Assembly: GCA_018296165.2 (NCBI GenBank)
Contig: JACKQL020000023.1
Span: forward strand, 558,001 to 622,000
Direction: 5' to 3'
Source: Termitomyces sp. T153
Lineage: Eukaryota; Basidiomycota; Agaricomycetes; Agaricales; Lyophyllaceae
Length of the DNA stretch: 64,000 nt
A program made the translations under genes and the position numbers. The notes under the pieces were generated by a model. The model worked only from the letters and a program-made list of their open reading frames with translations, searched no databases and was not told the origin of the DNA. Within the stretch, counting starts at the first letter, position 1; each line of letters starts with the position of its first letter. Positions 17,108 through 30,655 of the stretch are shown here, one piece after another.

Positions 17108-17861
17108 AGATAAGAACTAGAAATGATATACGTGTAAGTTGCACCAATATAAAGTCAAGGACCAGCCCAAAAGTGAGAAACGAAGAGAGACAGAGACAGA
17201 GAGGTGGTAAAAGCTGAATTCAGTCTTGAAGCATCGTCAAGACGACGAACAACTCAACCTGGCAAGTGTGGAATCAGAATGAACGGCTATGCAAAAGGTC
17301 GATTGTAAAAAGTGCTAAAAATACACAAGATGTCTGTCCCAAAACTACGAGCGCGACCTCCGTCACCTGCTGGCAATCCATCGTGCTCAACTCTGAAGGA
17401 ACTTGACAGCCCTACCGACTGTGAACCCTCCAAACCTCAAAACAAGGCAAGGAGGCAGGCAGAGAAGGGCCGAATCGGTGTTCCACGAGCGTAACAGGCC
17501 CCTAGTGTGTATGTCCGTTAGGGCGACTGGGGGCCTTGACTGGCTCATGGTACGATAAATGGAAATCGAAATTAGAGAAAAATGGAGCTGAAACTTTGTT
17601 TCATGACGGAGATATGATCCTGAGTATTGGCTGACGGAGTGTATATGATACTGAGCATGGGCTATGAACGTGGACCAAAGAGCTCGTAACAGCTTGAAAA
17701 GAAGAAAAAAAAGCAAAGGAAAAAAACTTGTTATGTAAGTATTTGATGACTAATCAGCTCTCACCGTGACACGGTTAATATCGGTGGCTTGTGATTGGGC
17801 AGATGAAAGAACGCGGAGAGCTCCTCCGAATCCGTAGATCGCTCTTCCTTCACCCTTCACG
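17108..17861. other. Divergent promoter region between the MARVEL-type gene and SDH4
   Basis: Both neighbours are transcribed away from this 754-bp stretch. It is AG-rich near 17,180-17,210 and A-rich near 17,700-17,730. No RNA gene or clear TATA box was recognised. Confidence 0.45.
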
Positions 17862-18576
17862 ATGGCCGCTGCCCTCATCGCCCGTTCAACGCTGCAAAGA
17901 GCTGTCGTTCAACGCTCGTTAGCTCGCTCAGCAGCGATTAAAGGCCAGTAAAAATATACTTGAGTCGAAGAACGTTAGCTGAAGGAACCGTGCAATAGTC
18001 AGACACTCGACGAGTGATGCAGCATATGTTCCAGGCGGTCGTGAGTGTTTATGAGATTCGTTCTTCAACCAACCAATCCTCAGTACTGCTGTAGCGGTGT
18101 ACAAGGGTACTGTCAATGACCCCACAACGTTTCCTCCTCCCTCGCGTGCGCACGGGTCCTATCATTGGGCCTTCGAACGCCTCCTTTCTGCCAGTTTGGT
18201 GCCTCTGACCGTCGCTGCTTACGTTACCACCGGTTCCAACTACCCAGTCATCGATGGTCTCCTTGGTATGTCGCTTGTCATCCATAGTCACATCGGGGTG
18301 CGTCTTCGATCATATTTTCTGCCCTATCTGTGTTGCTGAAGAAATGGAATTAGTTCGACGCGTGCTTGGTTGATTACGTGCACAAGCGCAAATTTCCCGT
18401 GATTGGCCCCATAGCTACATGGACCCTTCGTGCGACGACTGTTGGCGTATTGGTTGGGGTCTATCAGTTCAACACGAATGATATCGGTGAGTAGTACAAG
18501 TCTACGGCATTCATATCATATTTATGCACCCCACGCAGGCCTCACAGAGCTTATTGCAAAAGTCTGGGCTGCATGA
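17862..18576 (+). CDS. SDH4: Succinate dehydrogenase membrane anchor subunit (CybS, complex II)
   Basis: CybS anchors succinate dehydrogenase in the mitochondrial inner membrane and helps bind haem b and ubiquinone. The N-terminus MAAALIARSTLQRAVVQRS is Arg/Ser-rich without acids, a typical mitochondrial presequence. After three introns the mature part reads GTVNDPTTFPPPS, HGSYHWAFERLLS, TGSNYPVIDGLLG and SLVIHSHIGFDACLVDYV. It contains the haem-ligand His in the HSHIG motif and the Asp-Tyr pair near the quinone site. The third helix ATWTLRATTVGVLVGVY precedes the stop. Size of about 180 residues suits the family. Confidence 0.93.
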
Positions 18577-18837
18577 TTGGTGTGCCACCACCATGATGTT
18601 CTAGACAAATGATATTAATTTTTCTTGAGGATGTCCATATATATCCGTCACGTTTATGAAGAGTTCCTCATCTTCAGTTTTTTTCGAAAGATAGAAGTGA
18701 AATTACATAGAAATAATGCCCAACAGAAACTTTGCAAGACAAAGTGGACTTATGTCCTTCCCTGACTCCTTGTGTCCCAAAAGTTCACTTGGCTTTATTG
18801 AGACAAAAAGACAAAAACGGAACACTGAAATGAAAAG

Positions 18838-18920
18838 TGCATTAAGGGGGAATCGAACCCCCGGCGGGTCGAACTCCCAAATAATGGCAACGACCCAGGT
18901 TACCACTACCCCATTAATGC
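18838..18920 (-). tRNA. tRNA-Gly (GCC) with a short intron
   Basis: The minus strand has acceptor arms GCATTAA/TTAATGC plus discriminator A, the same D arm and anticodon stem as the copy at 6003, loop TTGCCA with anticodon GCC, and a perfect T arm GGGGGTTCGATTCCCCC. The intron after the anticodon (TTATTTGGGAGT) differs from the other copy while the mature tRNA is otherwise nearly identical. Confidence 0.93.
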
Positions 18921-20018
18921 TTGATAAACTCACTATGCATACTGCCTTACCTCTGAGAAAGGATGATTTGTCGATCGAAAGTGAACTCTGTCTCTCCCGA
19001 GTAAGGCGCCATTCTGTCCGCTACCGAACGTCCAGCGTTCAATTGATGTATTTTGTTCTAATGACGGTGGACGGTGACCCGTCTTTGAGTGAATGCTGTG
19101 CACTAGATTATAATCCCCAGTCTTGTGCGTCCTCTAAATAATATCCTGATGGAATCGTAAGTCTAAAACCAGGACAGGAACACAGTATTGCCTTAGTAAG
19201 TACATAGTAACGTTACTCTCAGGCTGTTACTGATCAAGTGATAAGTCATGAGTGCTAAATGCTCTAAGAAATAATTGTGGGTCAATGAAGGATCATGCTT
19301 ACTGTGGACTCTGTTTGAAGAGGCAGCCCCGCCACGGACCGATGTCAATGAGTCTGTCCGTCATGTTTGTGAAAATGTCATTGACCCAAAGCCCTGAAAA
19401 TCTAGAGAAAATGTGAATCATGATTAAAGGCCTGGAACAAAAGCTTGGTCGCAGACCAAGAGAGTGCTTACGGCTGAGAAAGTCATATGATTGAAGGTCA
19501 AGGCATTTTTCAGGACCCAATTCGCAGACACCTGATTGGAACTGATTGTCACCAAGACTGCTCCTATGAGATTATTGTTACAGTAATCGATGACACATGA
19601 TATGCATGACTGACAATGACTTCAATGAACTATTGAGAGACAGATATGAGAACTGCAAGTTCACAGTAGCAGAGATGGTGGTTGGGGACCAAACGATTGT
19701 TTGGCAGAGTGGTTGTTTGTGATCGGTTAACACTGACAGAGACATCGTTCGAGGTTGTTCGTGTCACGACGACGAAGGCCAACTCTCGAACAGTAAACGC
19801 TTCAGCTCTCTAGAGCCAGCTTTCCTCGAGATTTGGTCTCTATTGACCCCCAGCCTCTTCAGAGCGCGTCTTTCCTTTCCCTTTCCCCTTTCTACTTCGT
19901 CTGCCATTCATTTCAATACCATCGTACTCGTATACCCTTGCTCGGCATTCCAGTGAAGCCACGCATCCATTGTTCTGTGTCATCTCATCTTGCAGAACCA
20001 TAATCTATTCGATTCATC
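18921..20018. other. Intergenic, no gene recognised; pyrimidine-rich leader at its 3' end
   Basis: About 1.1 kb upstream of the Spg1-type GTPase. A CT-rich tract at 19,868-19,905 resembles the pyrimidine-rich promoter or leader often found upstream of fungal genes. No TATA box or RNA gene was recognised. Confidence 0.45.
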
Positions 20019-20926
20019 ATGTCGAACGCCGCATCCTCGTCGACCTCAACAACAGCACCCATCAGTGCCAGTTCCAACGGGCAGGATTCTCATTCATCCC
20101 AGGAAAATAACGAAGACAGAAACAGGTACCTCCCAATATTTGACACGTACACTCCACCTTTCTGACTTGCCGATTATATAGTGTTGTAATCAAGGTTGGG
20201 ATGGTGGGCGACTCACAAATCGGCAAGACGAGTCTGATGGTCAAGTACGTAGAGGGTAGTTTTGACGAGGATTATATTCAGACGCTGGGTCAGTCGTTAT
20301 CTTTCCTTCCGAGCACGTTCGTTCTTCTGACTTATATAGGCGTCAACTTCATGGAGAAGACGATAACCGTACGGAGAACAACTATCACCTTCTCGATATG
20401 GGATCTTGGTGGCCAACGGGAGTTCGTGAATATGTTGCCGCTAGTCTGTAACGACGCCGTTGCCATTTTGTTCATGTTCGATTTATCACGGAAGTCAACC
20501 CTGAACTCGGTCAAGGAGTGGTATCGGCAGGCAAGAGGATTCAATAAAGTGTGTATTTACTTTCGTGCTGTTCTTGAAGTCCTCGAGTTTCATCTTTCAA
20601 TCTCCCAGACGGCCATTCCATTCCTGATCGGCACCAAATTCGACACTTTCGCGACATTTCCACGAGACGAACAGGAGGAAATCACGAAACAGGTGCGTTT
20701 TCTTTCTCTCGCATCCCCCTCGAATTTATTCATGAAACGCGAAACACACCAGGCTAAACGATTTGCTCGAGCCATGCACGCGTCACTGATATTCTGTTCT
20801 ACATCGGCGTCAATAAATGTCCAAAAGATCTTCAAGATCGTCTTGGCCAAGGCCTTTGACTTGAAATGCGTCATACCTGAAATTGAAGGGGTGGGCGAAC
20901 CAATATTGATCTACGTGGATGTGTAA
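20019..20926 (+). CDS. SPG1: Spg1/Tem1-type septation GTPase
   Basis: This small GTPase triggers the septation initiation or mitotic exit network at spindle poles. Five exons (20019-20125, 20182-20288, 20340-20548, 20609-20692, 20753-20926) join in phase to 226 residues. G1 is GDSQIGKTS, switch I has YIQTLGVNFMEK, G3 is WDLGGQREF (the Gly-Gly-Gln form typical of Spg1/Tem1) and G4 is GTKFD. The N-terminal 35 residues are Ser/Thr-rich and disordered. There is no C-terminal CaaX box, as expected for this subfamily. Confidence 0.93.
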
Positions 20927-23001
20927 TGTGAGAGAGGGAGGAATACATCTGGTGTGAAGACAAGATAGTCAAAGGGTGGGACCAAGAAAATACCAAGGTA
21001 AGCACCCGTCGCTGAGAGGCCCACGTGTGACTGATAAGGAGTGTGCTAGTTGTATGTTTTTCTCTGGCTGATGGTTCTTATTGATTGAACAGTCTCTGAT
21101 CACCTGAATCTGCTCTGCACAGGAGATTTATCCAACATCTTACTGTAACACACCTTCCTACGGCTGTACAGTACAGACATTCTACTTACCCTCCTTTGAC
21201 CTACACTATACTCCCTTTCATAGCACCATATAGATTCCTCTCTCGTGTCTTTCACCCACGCCGTCGTTTTCGTTGTTCTACTGCAATCCTTATGTTTTAT
21301 TCCTTGTCTACCTATCGTGGCATCGTCGTGCATAACTATAAATTGTTTCAGTTTACATCGTAAATTGGAAAGAAGATCATTACCACTTTCTCACACTTTA
21401 TGCTATTTGCCATCCGGCCCAGTTCTACTGAGGTCGCCTTTTCTTGATCGTTGAGACTTTGTTCCTCTATCTGCATTGATACCCTATATGACCTTATTAC
21501 GATCATCTAACTTTGATTATTGCATATTAGCAGATTCCTTATGTTGGAATGAGAAATTCCATATTCAAACCCTATTTGACGTTCAACCTGTTGTCACCCG
21601 CCAATGTGACGTCGACTTAGCTGAAGACCAGAAGAAGGCTAAAAGCGGCTAAAACGCCACCCTTGTGGCTATTGTGATATGCAAGTTACACATTGTAATG
21701 CTGCTTGCCTTTGAGAGATGTAAGGTTTCTGCCACGAAGAAACGACATGATCATGTATTGACCAAAAATGTCCGTCAATGACGGAGTGCTAAGAGACAAT
21801 TAACTGAGCAATCGTTTGAGTGAAAACTCGTTATCCGAGCTGAGAGAGTAATCGATTGCATCCCGACAACATGGAAGTCTTTATTTCAGTTCATGGTTCG
21901 ATAAGGGCTATAAGGGCTCATAGGAGCTGAACAAGTTTTCTTTGATGTGCGTCATATGCCAGTGCAACCATATAATCAATCGTAAGTGTGGTTTCTGGTC
22001 TGACTGTTCCGAGCTATATATCACTTTATCGGACCCGCTACAAATCCTTTCCATCAGAGAGATAAGGACTCAAAAACTCATCAGCCCGGAGTGAAAATTG
22101 CCAAGCCGGGTCAGCACCACCTATCCGGAAATCATGAGGACACCTCAAAGAACATCAAGTGTCAAGGGTGCATTCGAACTCGAATTCAATGTCGGAAAGT
22201 CACGAGATTGGTGTACCTCTTTAACTTCCGGAGTTTGGCCGCCCATTATAGGACGACGGGTGCCTTGAGATTACCAGTCCTACTCTCCGTTCCAAACGCT
22301 ACACTGCCCGCCTAGAATGATATTTGAACGCGGCCGATTCAGGAAACACAGTCAAACTTCATAACCAAAGCTAGAGGCAATTTGGCGATAAGCAAAGCCT
22401 GCCACGTGAGGGGTGTCACTGAAGCCTCCAACCTCTCCACACATACATACCAATGGAAGAACAGCTGTTCTCCTTGTTCTAATTATGTCAGTTACCGAAA
22501 TTTGACGGCTGCGCGTGCTCAACCGTCTCAACTATATTGCTTTGTGTCGCCCAGTTCGCCTAATAAGTGATATGTCGATGGTATATTGTCCCGCAGTCCA
22601 GCCGGCCAGTACATGTTCGTCATTCTTGTCTGCCCATGACCAAAATCACGTTCTTTGGCTTGGTATAGCAGCTTCCAGCTGACCGCTCTCGCCTATGACA
22701 TGCAATCTCGCACTGTCATTACGACTCAGAATCGATTTGGACTTTTGGATCTCGTCGCCATTGGTTATGTTACAGGCTGTTCGGTGACCTGTGCATTGGC
22801 TTGTTGACTGAGTAATGGCCTCAGATGGAGAATGCATATTATAGTGTGATCGTCTCTTCTTTGACCTATCTTGCAATCTGCTAGGACTTCCGATAATTTT
22901 CTTCGGGTTCAACAATCCCCATTTGTCCCACCTTATGTTGCCTCTTCTCGTAACACATGAAAAATTTTCATGCATGACATGTTCTTGTCTTCTTCACAAC
23001 G
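20927..23001. other. Intergenic 2 kb, no gene recognised
   Basis: The long stretch before the chitinase promoter holds only short frames with no recognisable motifs. The part next to the GTPase is T-rich 3' flank. I found no repeat, tRNA or transposon remnant by eye. Confidence 0.45.
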
Positions 23002-23009
23002 TATAAATA
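23002..23009 (+). promoter_or_regulatory. TATA box of the chitinase gene
   Basis: TATAAATA lies 75 bp before the chitinase ATG, leaving room for a start site about 30 bp downstream and a short leader. Confidence 0.6.
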
Positions 23010-23083
23010 TGCATAGATGCTCTGAGATGCTCCCTCTGTCAGGCCTCAACCCTCACTAGTTTTCATCGGGTGTTTACAGGACC

Positions 23084-25437
23084 ATGGCCTGTTCTCAATC
23101 CTTTTTCAAACGGTTACTGCTTCTTGTGCTCACGGCTTCATTGGTAGCCGTTAGTGTTGATGCCACACAGATTATGCATCGTCCATCTACATACAAGGAT
23201 CCTGCCAACACTGTACAGACTGATACGACTCCCAAGACGAAAACCATCACAAAGCGCGCTTCTGGAAAAACATCTTTTGCTTATTTTACGAACTGGGGCA
23301 TCTACGGCGCTAATTTCCGTGAGTCTTTAATGCTTGAGTCCTCCAAGAAACAGGTACTTACTTTCACATTCCAGAACCGACCGATATTGTCCCATCTATC
23401 TTAACCCGTTCGTTGATGTCAACCATCTATCTCGTGTCATTCTCACCATCAATTGCAGATATTCTGTATGCCTTTGCGGATGTAAATCCATCAACAGGAG
23501 CCATCAGCCTCACTGATTCTTATGCCGATGAACAGGTGAAATGTCATCTCTGTCTCCACTGTGTATATTTCTCAACTTCTATTCTGCAGAAACATTTCCC
23601 ATCTGATTCATGGAGCGAGACCGGAAACAATCTCTATGGTTGTTTAAAGCAACTTTATCTCCTGAAGCTCAAACAAAGGAACTTGAAGGTTCTGCTCTCT
23701 ATCGGTGGTTGGACCTACTCTCAGTATGGTTAGTGTATCTATCCCTCGAGCTTTGTTCAGACAGTTTACGATCCCAAAGGACACTTTGACTTTGTAACAA
23801 GCGCCTCTGCCCGTGCAACATTCGTTACCAGCGCCGTTCAGTTCATTGAAGACTATGGTTTTGATGGAATGTACGCGCCAGTCTGCGTGTTCATATACTC
23901 TTCACTGACCCAACACTAGTGACATTGACTTTGAGTATCCCTCGAGTGATGCCCAGGGACAAGGGTTCGCCGACCTCCTGACTGCCCTTCGCACAGCCTT
24001 CACTGCCCTCGCCACTAAAAAAGGCGACAAAGTTCCTTATCAACTTACTGCCGCTGTTGCTGCTGGTCCGGACAATTACAAGTATCTCAAGGTTTCTCAG
24101 ATGAACGCAGCTCTTGACTACTGGAACTTAATGGTGTGTCCTAAATCTCTGAAAACTTACTTTCTGCTCATTGCTAGCTTCTATCTAGGCGTATGATTAT
24201 GCTGGCTCCTGGCTCAATTTCACCGACAACCAAGCCAATTTATATGGAGGAACGCGAACCGGTTTCAATACAGACAGTGCTGTCGAGTGGTATCTGGCGC
24301 AGGGTACAACTTCCTCCAAGATCAACCTTGGTAAGCTGTAAGATTCTAATAACAAGATTTTCTCGTTCTCACCAGAATTAGGAATGCCTCTCTACGGACG
24401 TGCCTTTGAGAACACTGCTGGTCTCGGTAAATCGTACAGCGGAGTAGGTGATTCCTCGTTGACGCTTGGTCTTTATTCATATTTGTTCAAGATTGGGCCG
24501 GGAACCATCGAGGCTGGTGTCTACTCCTACAAAGTTCTTCCATGTAAGTATTCGGAGTGAGCTTTATTTTGCTTATTTTGACACGGCTAAAATATCAGTG
24601 GCTGGGGCGACGGTCTACGAGAATACAACTGATGTATCAAGTTATTCTTATGATGCTGCTAAACAAGAGTTTGTAAGCTATGACACCCCCAACATCGTCA
24701 AGCTCAAGGCACAATACATCAATTCAGAGGATCTTGCTGGTTCCATGTTCTGGGAGGTGAGCAATGGTCCTCCGCTCTGTTCCGAACTGCCGTTCACCTG
24801 GATCGGATAGCTCTCTACCGACAGGGTTGGAGATCTTTCTCTTGTTGGTACCAGCGCCGGTGTTTTTGGGTCGCTTGATACAACTCAGAACCACATCAGG
24901 TAGGCGTCTGCTATACAGATATATGCTTAACGAGTTTCTAACTATCACACTACAGTTACCCTAACAGCAAATGGGCCAACCTCCGTAACAACTTTGGTGA
25001 TGCCACTACCACCACAACTGCCACCACCACTACAGCTACCCCGACTACTACTCCTGGCAGTGGCCCCTGCGCTACGGTAGCCGCCTGGAGCCCCACGGTG
25101 AGCCACTTGGAGCATCCTTTCTCATCCAAAGGCTCAGCTACTTGACCCCAGACAACTTACGTTGGAGGTAATCAGGCCACTTATTGTATGTCTTCCTTAC
25201 ATCATCGTACCACTTCGAGTTCGTTGATCCCTCTCCAGCTAGCCATCTCTGGACTGCCCAATGGTTTGCACTCTTTTCTATCCTAGATCATTCTTGTATG
25301 CTAATCGAATACTTTTCGTGATCAGGTGGACCCTGGGTGAGACTCCTGGAGCTGGTGAGTGTCTGGACATTGTGGTCTTTGTTCACATCGCTGACATGTT
25401 CGTAGCTGATGTTTGGACCGATTCTGGCGCATGCTAA
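23084..25437 (+). CDS. Secreted GH18 chitinase with C-terminal chitin-binding CBM5/12
   Basis: It hydrolyses chitin outside the cell or in the wall. [20 protein letters not shown] is a signal peptide, and ITKRASG offers a Kex2-type Lys-Arg site before the catalytic domain. GH18 motifs are [25 protein letters not shown] and the catalytic DGIDIDFEYP (split by an intron near 23,870), whose last Glu is the proton donor. Further on come [10 protein letters not shown] and [12 protein letters not shown], and SMFWE near the end of the barrel. A Thr/Ala linker (24,990-25,060) leads to a CBM5/12 with [26 protein letters not shown] and the final Cys. About ten short introns are used. Everything needed for activity is present. 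Confidence 0.93.
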
Positions 25438-25636
25438 AATCCGGAGCATTTCGATCAAACCAATGAGCAGTTGATCTGTAAACTATCACCCATTTTTACA
25501 ATGTCGACAAAGAATACCCCTATCCTTGTACCTATTCCATATATATTGATATGATAATGAAATCAGACAACAGTTTACGGAAGCCCAATGGGTTGAATAC
25601 CCTTAGTCCAGTTGTGGTCCGGTGAACAGAAGTATT

Positions 25637-28600
25637 CTACAAATATAGAGAAGAGCAGAAGATTACAGAATTGGGCCGTTCAAGCATTTCCGAAGCCTTT
25701 TCAAACTTCTGTTTCAGTTCTTCATTACCGATGACTTTTGCTGCTTGGGCCATCTGTTTCAAAAGTTCACCAAGGCGTCGGAAAACTCGAATCAAAGAAC
25801 CCTCGAACTGATCAGTAAGCTTTAGAGCGTTAATGATTAGTTTGTTGGCTGAGGAGAGAACTATATCGATTCTTCATACCTTACAGATTTCAGAGAACGA
25901 GGCACCACGGCACCATTGGACGACGGAATCCATGAGCTCAACTTTGAAGGAGCTGACGTATTCATCTTCTTCAATGGATAGTTTCGATTCCTTCGACACT
26001 TTTGCAATGCGTCTGGCATTCTCTTGCATCACTCGCAAAGGAGCCGCAAGTTCTTCTTTGAGCTTTGTGACTTGCTCGCTCTATCATGAATAATAAATAA
26101 TTTGAAATGGAGGCGAAATGTACTGAGAAAGAATGTACCTTCTCAGTGAAGACAAAACAGCTCAGGAGGGCTGCACATTGCTCAGGAGAAAGCTGATTGA
26201 ACACACCATTGAAGATGAGCTCTGTTAGGAGCAGCTCATCTCCAGAACTAATTTCGCATGCCACCCTGCCTTTGACGTCGACAATGTCTGAAGAGGTCGT
26301 AAACGCTAACCTCCGAAGAACACGTTTTCGACATTTTAGCTCTTCTAATTGCAAGACATCCTGCGTTGCTTGGATACGCTTCTTAAGCCCTCGTATCCGC
26401 TCGCTCTTCTCTTTTTTCTTCGAGTAAAGGGTATACAGCTCCGGTAATCGTGGGTCCTTATGGAGCGGGCTTGAAAACATCTTCTTCTCCATACTGTCGA
26501 TTTTCTAAAGGTAATCATTCAAATCATTAATAGTCAAGGGGGAAAGGGGGCTGAAAACAAACCCCAACAAGCTCCTTAAATTTATCGTCCTTGATTCCCA
26601 TGTTTTGTATCGGGTCAAGTAGGGAAATACCATCTGGGAATCGTCGCTGTACCTCCAGGACACTTTTCCAAGCAGTTTCCCTAGCCGTATCTGGCCGTAG
26701 GTCTTTAGGCAGGAAGATGCGAATATGGCTGATGCCCTCTATTGTAGACAGTAGCACTGGGACAACGAGTGGGACACCTTTCTGCCCGCTGGGACATGGT
26801 TGTACGCCCCCAGGTGTAGCTGTAATATGGTCGCGATTTTTGGAAACAGCACCTCCAACCGCGCAATTGAGAAGAACATCAATAATGTATTGTTCATGAG
26901 GTGGAAGTTCTTCGGACTTGGGCATAGGTCGGTTCTAAACAAGGTCATCCCAGCATCGGGTTTACAAAAAGGAATGGACATACTTTGGGTGGCAATCGTT
27001 TTTGGTAATTGATGATGATGCCCCAACCAAAGTCGAGTTTTTGGTATTTGACTTTGACGAGACGACCGGGTTGCAAGAATGGTAAGGAATATGTGGGATG
27101 CGTGACAACTTCCCTGAAGTCAGCAGCCATCTGATCCAGTTGTTGCCGGTATTCGTAGTACTCTGCAACTAATTTTTCGTCTGGTATCATGGTGGTACTC
27201 CGCGCCTCTTCCTCCTGCTTCAATTCTAGAAGAAATTTGAATGAGCGTCATACAAACAACAAATGCATTGAAGCAATACACACCTTCTTCCAACTTCGGA
27301 ATTCCAGCACTACTCTGGAATTGGAAGAAACACCTCTCTAACATGTACTCTGGGCTAATCCCTTCAACCTTCATCAGATTCAGGATCATGTTATAACCTA
27401 AATGAAACGCAGAATCCAGCCTATCCGCCTCTCCTTTCACCATCATCTTCGCAGCTGCCGGCTCGAGCTTCTCATCGCACATCATGATGACCACACCTCG
27501 GTCGTCGAGTCCACGACGTCCCGCACGTCCAGACATTTGGATATACTCCCCGGATGACAAGTTGCGGAACTCATGCCCGTCAAATTTACGTGTCGTCGTG
27601 AATACTACGGTTTTTGCGGGCATGTTAAGACCAATAGAGAACGTCTCGGTGGCAAAAAGGACCTTGATAAGGCCTTCTTGAAACAGGATCTCAATTACTT
27701 CCTTGAGAATCGGAAGGAGGCCGCCATGATGAATACCGACACCACGACGAAGAAGAGGAAGAAGATTGGTGATTTGGGGGAGATTTCGGTCGTCGGGGGA
27801 GAGGTTCTCTATTGCATTGTTAAAGATATTCGACACCAACTCCTGCTCGTCAGCTGAGGTGAACTCGAACTTGGAAAGGGTCAATGCTAGTCCTTCGCAT
27901 TCGCGTTTACTGAAGGCGAAAACGATAACAGGGTTGTAGTTCTTGGACATGATCATCCGAATGATTTTCGAAATATCAGATGAGCCTAATAAAATGGTTG
28001 AACGATGCCCTAGCACTCACACAAGCCCTAGAGAGAACTTACCTTTCTTGTCGCCACCTTTCTTTGTCTTTCCTTTCTTCCCTTTACCTCCCTTTGGGTC
28101 TGCTGGATCTTCACCCATATTATCTTGCAACTTGCCCATAGCTTTGCTGAAATTATCCTCCCGGAACTCGCCCTTCTCATTGACCACAAGATAAATACCT
28201 TCGTCACCAGCAGGGAAGAGATAGTGTTGTAGAGGTGTGGGTCGGAAGTCGGTGTACACAACGTGGCATGGTTGTTCGTGCGATTTACATATCCACTCTG
28301 CAAATTGCATCGCATTGGGAATTGTGGCTGACAGGAAGACGTAACGGACGGTATGTGGAAGCAGGATTATGGTTTCTTCCCATACTACACCCCGTTCCTT
28401 GTCTCGCATGTAGTGAATTTCGTCAAAGATGACCCACGCAACTTCACGCATGATTTCAGAACCGCGGTAAAGCATAGATCGCAGAATCTGGCAGAATACA
28501 TTTGATCTCCAAGTGAATGAGAATTAGTGGTTTATCGTACCTCAGTTGTCATGACCAAACACGTCGCTGACGGGTTTATAGTAACATCTCCAGTCATTAG

Positions 28601-29349
28601 GCCCACATCTCCAAATTCTGCTAACATTTCTCGATATTTCTGGTTACTCAATGCCTATTGAAATGTGTAAACACTTCTTATCTCATCCGAGCAATATGTG
28701 ACAAAGAACCTTGATTGGACTCGTGTAAATTACTCTCTGTTTATTATTCAGGCATTGTGCGATGGCATATTCAGCAACAACTGTCTTTCCAGCACTGGTA
28801 TGCGCAGACACCAAGACACTTTCATTCCGTTGTATTGCGTATACAGAGACTCTTTGGAAGGGGTCCAGTTCAAATTTATATTCGCGAGCCGGCTTCGGAG
28901 GAGGGACGTGTTTCGATATGGATATATAGTTGTAGCCAGGGGGTACAGCAACCTGGTGTCGAACCTGAACAGATAAAAGATCAGACAATTGAATTTCTCG
29001 CAACGCCTCAGACACGTACTTGATGCCGGAGCTCCAGCCGCGAATTCGTATCTACACTCCCCGTTAATCCTGCGCTCGCTGCAATCTCGCGTTTTGCCTC
29101 GGTCTCAAAATCATCTAGAGTAACGGGCTGAGGAGATGATATACGCGGCTTTTTAGAAGGTCCCGGCTCGTTATCTAGATGAACATCCTCGTTCCCGGGC
29201 GGTGAAGGTTCGCGTGAGGAAGATTCAGCCTTGCGTTTTTGTGAGATGATCGAAGGATGAGGTTGGTCAATCTGCATCTCATCCTCATTTTTGAAGTCAT
29301 CTTCAGGAGGAACCTCATCAAGAAACGAGAAGAGATCGTTAGAGGCCAT
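25637..29349 (-). CDS. MTR4: ATP-dependent RNA helicase Mtr4 (exosome/TRAMP cofactor)
   Basis: Mtr4 unwinds RNA for the nuclear exosome and the TRAMP complex. It starts [13 protein letters not shown] at 29349; an upstream in-frame ATG-like start lacks support. An acidic, Ser/Pro-rich N-terminus with KKPRIS precedes the core. Helicase motifs run 5' to 3' on the minus strand: motif [15 protein letters not shown] (about 28,790), DEIHYMRD (about 28,410), SATIPN (about 28,320), and [15 protein letters not shown] (about 27,510). The arch/KOW insertion follows (26,550-27,200). The C-terminal DSHCT domain begins in the 25,970-26,490 exon and ends with [15 protein letters not shown] and SSLYL before TAG 25637-25639. 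Total length is near 1,050 residues with about ten introns. No defects were seen. Confidence 0.94.
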
Positions 29350-29712
29350 AATGTACGAGGGAAATTTTGGAGAGCCGTCACGCTCTAGCATGTCACAGAA
29401 AGTGTGACGTTGTTCGTTTCTTCCAGTTTTAATCGAGGTAATTACTTAGAAAATGCAGAGTTTCGGTTGATCAGAACGACGACGCTATCAGGTTCTGAAG
29501 GACCTTCATATTTTCACTTCGTAACAAGAAACGCAATGTCCACCAGTGATAATGGTTAGTCGCTGTCTGATGTCATAGACTCATGCAATTGAACGCCACA
29601 CAAAGTACTACGATAACAAGAACATTAGCACGAAAAAATCACAAAGCTAACACGTCTATGACAATGAAACATGAATATAAAAACAAAAGAAGCGAAACGT
29701 AAAAAATAGTTC
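29350..29712. other. Intergenic, A-rich
   Basis: It contains the Mtr4 promoter side and the 3' flank of the HMG-box relic. A-rich runs occur at 29,620-29,710. No gene was seen. Confidence 0.4.
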
Positions 29713-30342
29713 TCATTTTAAAAGCCCAAAGTATTGATGCCACTCATACTGCCAGCCAGAATCATCCAGATGATAAATCACTGGACAAATCGTAAGTCTG
29801 GTCATTTCGTGCGTATTATTGAGGGTATGTCAACTTCTACTTCCCACAGGTACTCAATGGTCCCGGAGAGAATGCTTCCAGCTCTGCGAGAAAAGACTGA
29901 CTGTTTTGCTTTGAATCAAGACAAATTACTGATGAGTAGAAAATCTCCGAATTGAATCTCAGTATCTTACAAATATTATGTGTTTCGTATCTTCCATTTG
30001 AGGCACTAGTCGTTCGCAAGGTTGAGAACCATGAACCCGAGGAACTTAGAACATCCGGGTCCCGGCGGCAAACTTTGGCGTTGGGACGCCACATAAGATA
30101 CAAAACGCTTGGGAGCGACCGTTCATCTTTCTTTCTGTAGTGCACGAGCCATGATATAACGTAGTTTGCGGTTTGACATGAGAACTGATAGTAGTAGCCT
30201 CTGACCTCCTCAAATTTGCCTCACCACCTACGGCTGAGTACGTTTCTTTGAGCTCTGGTACCCCAGGGTGAGTGTGAGAGAGGAAGAAATTAAGAATGCA
30301 TTGGGAAGGTCCATTAATAACAAACATGTCTCCCGGATTCAT
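29713..30342 (-). pseudogene. Decayed tandem copy of the neighbouring HMG-box gene
   Basis: The minus strand carries GTRAQRNVLSRRW followed at once by a stop, matching GTRAKRDILSQRW in the intact gene. In another frame GVPELKETYS matches the out-of-frame reading of the same intact segment, so the DNA itself is homologous. The far end reads WHQYFGLLK before TGA at 29713-29715, which corresponds to the WQHIYFGF end of the intact gene. Large parts in between are missing, leaving 630 bp against about 1,230 bp. Confidence 0.65.
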
Positions 30343-30655
30343 TTTAGTCTTCCTGTTTGTGGTTTGTACCGAGTAAAATGTAAAGAGGGAGAAATCAGAG
30401 AGATAAACTTATGTTGACAAGTCGGACATGCAGGTCGCTTCTTAAAACCACAGCCTCAGAAATGATACAGTAATGATTATTGTTCCAGTTGTCTACGAAT
30501 AAGTTCCACAGCACAATTGTTCACAGAATAATTAAATTCCACAGCAAAATCACATTCCACAGCACAATAACAATAATGAAAGGACACAAAACCGAGCTAA
30601 AGATGCGCATATTCAAAACTACTAGAAATGAAATAATAAAAAAAGAAGCCTCACT

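Noticed and set aside
22080..22320. Frame with a CQGCIRTRIQCRK stretch resembling a zinc-cluster motif
   Set aside because: Only two correctly spaced Cys are present and there is no surrounding transcription-factor sequence.
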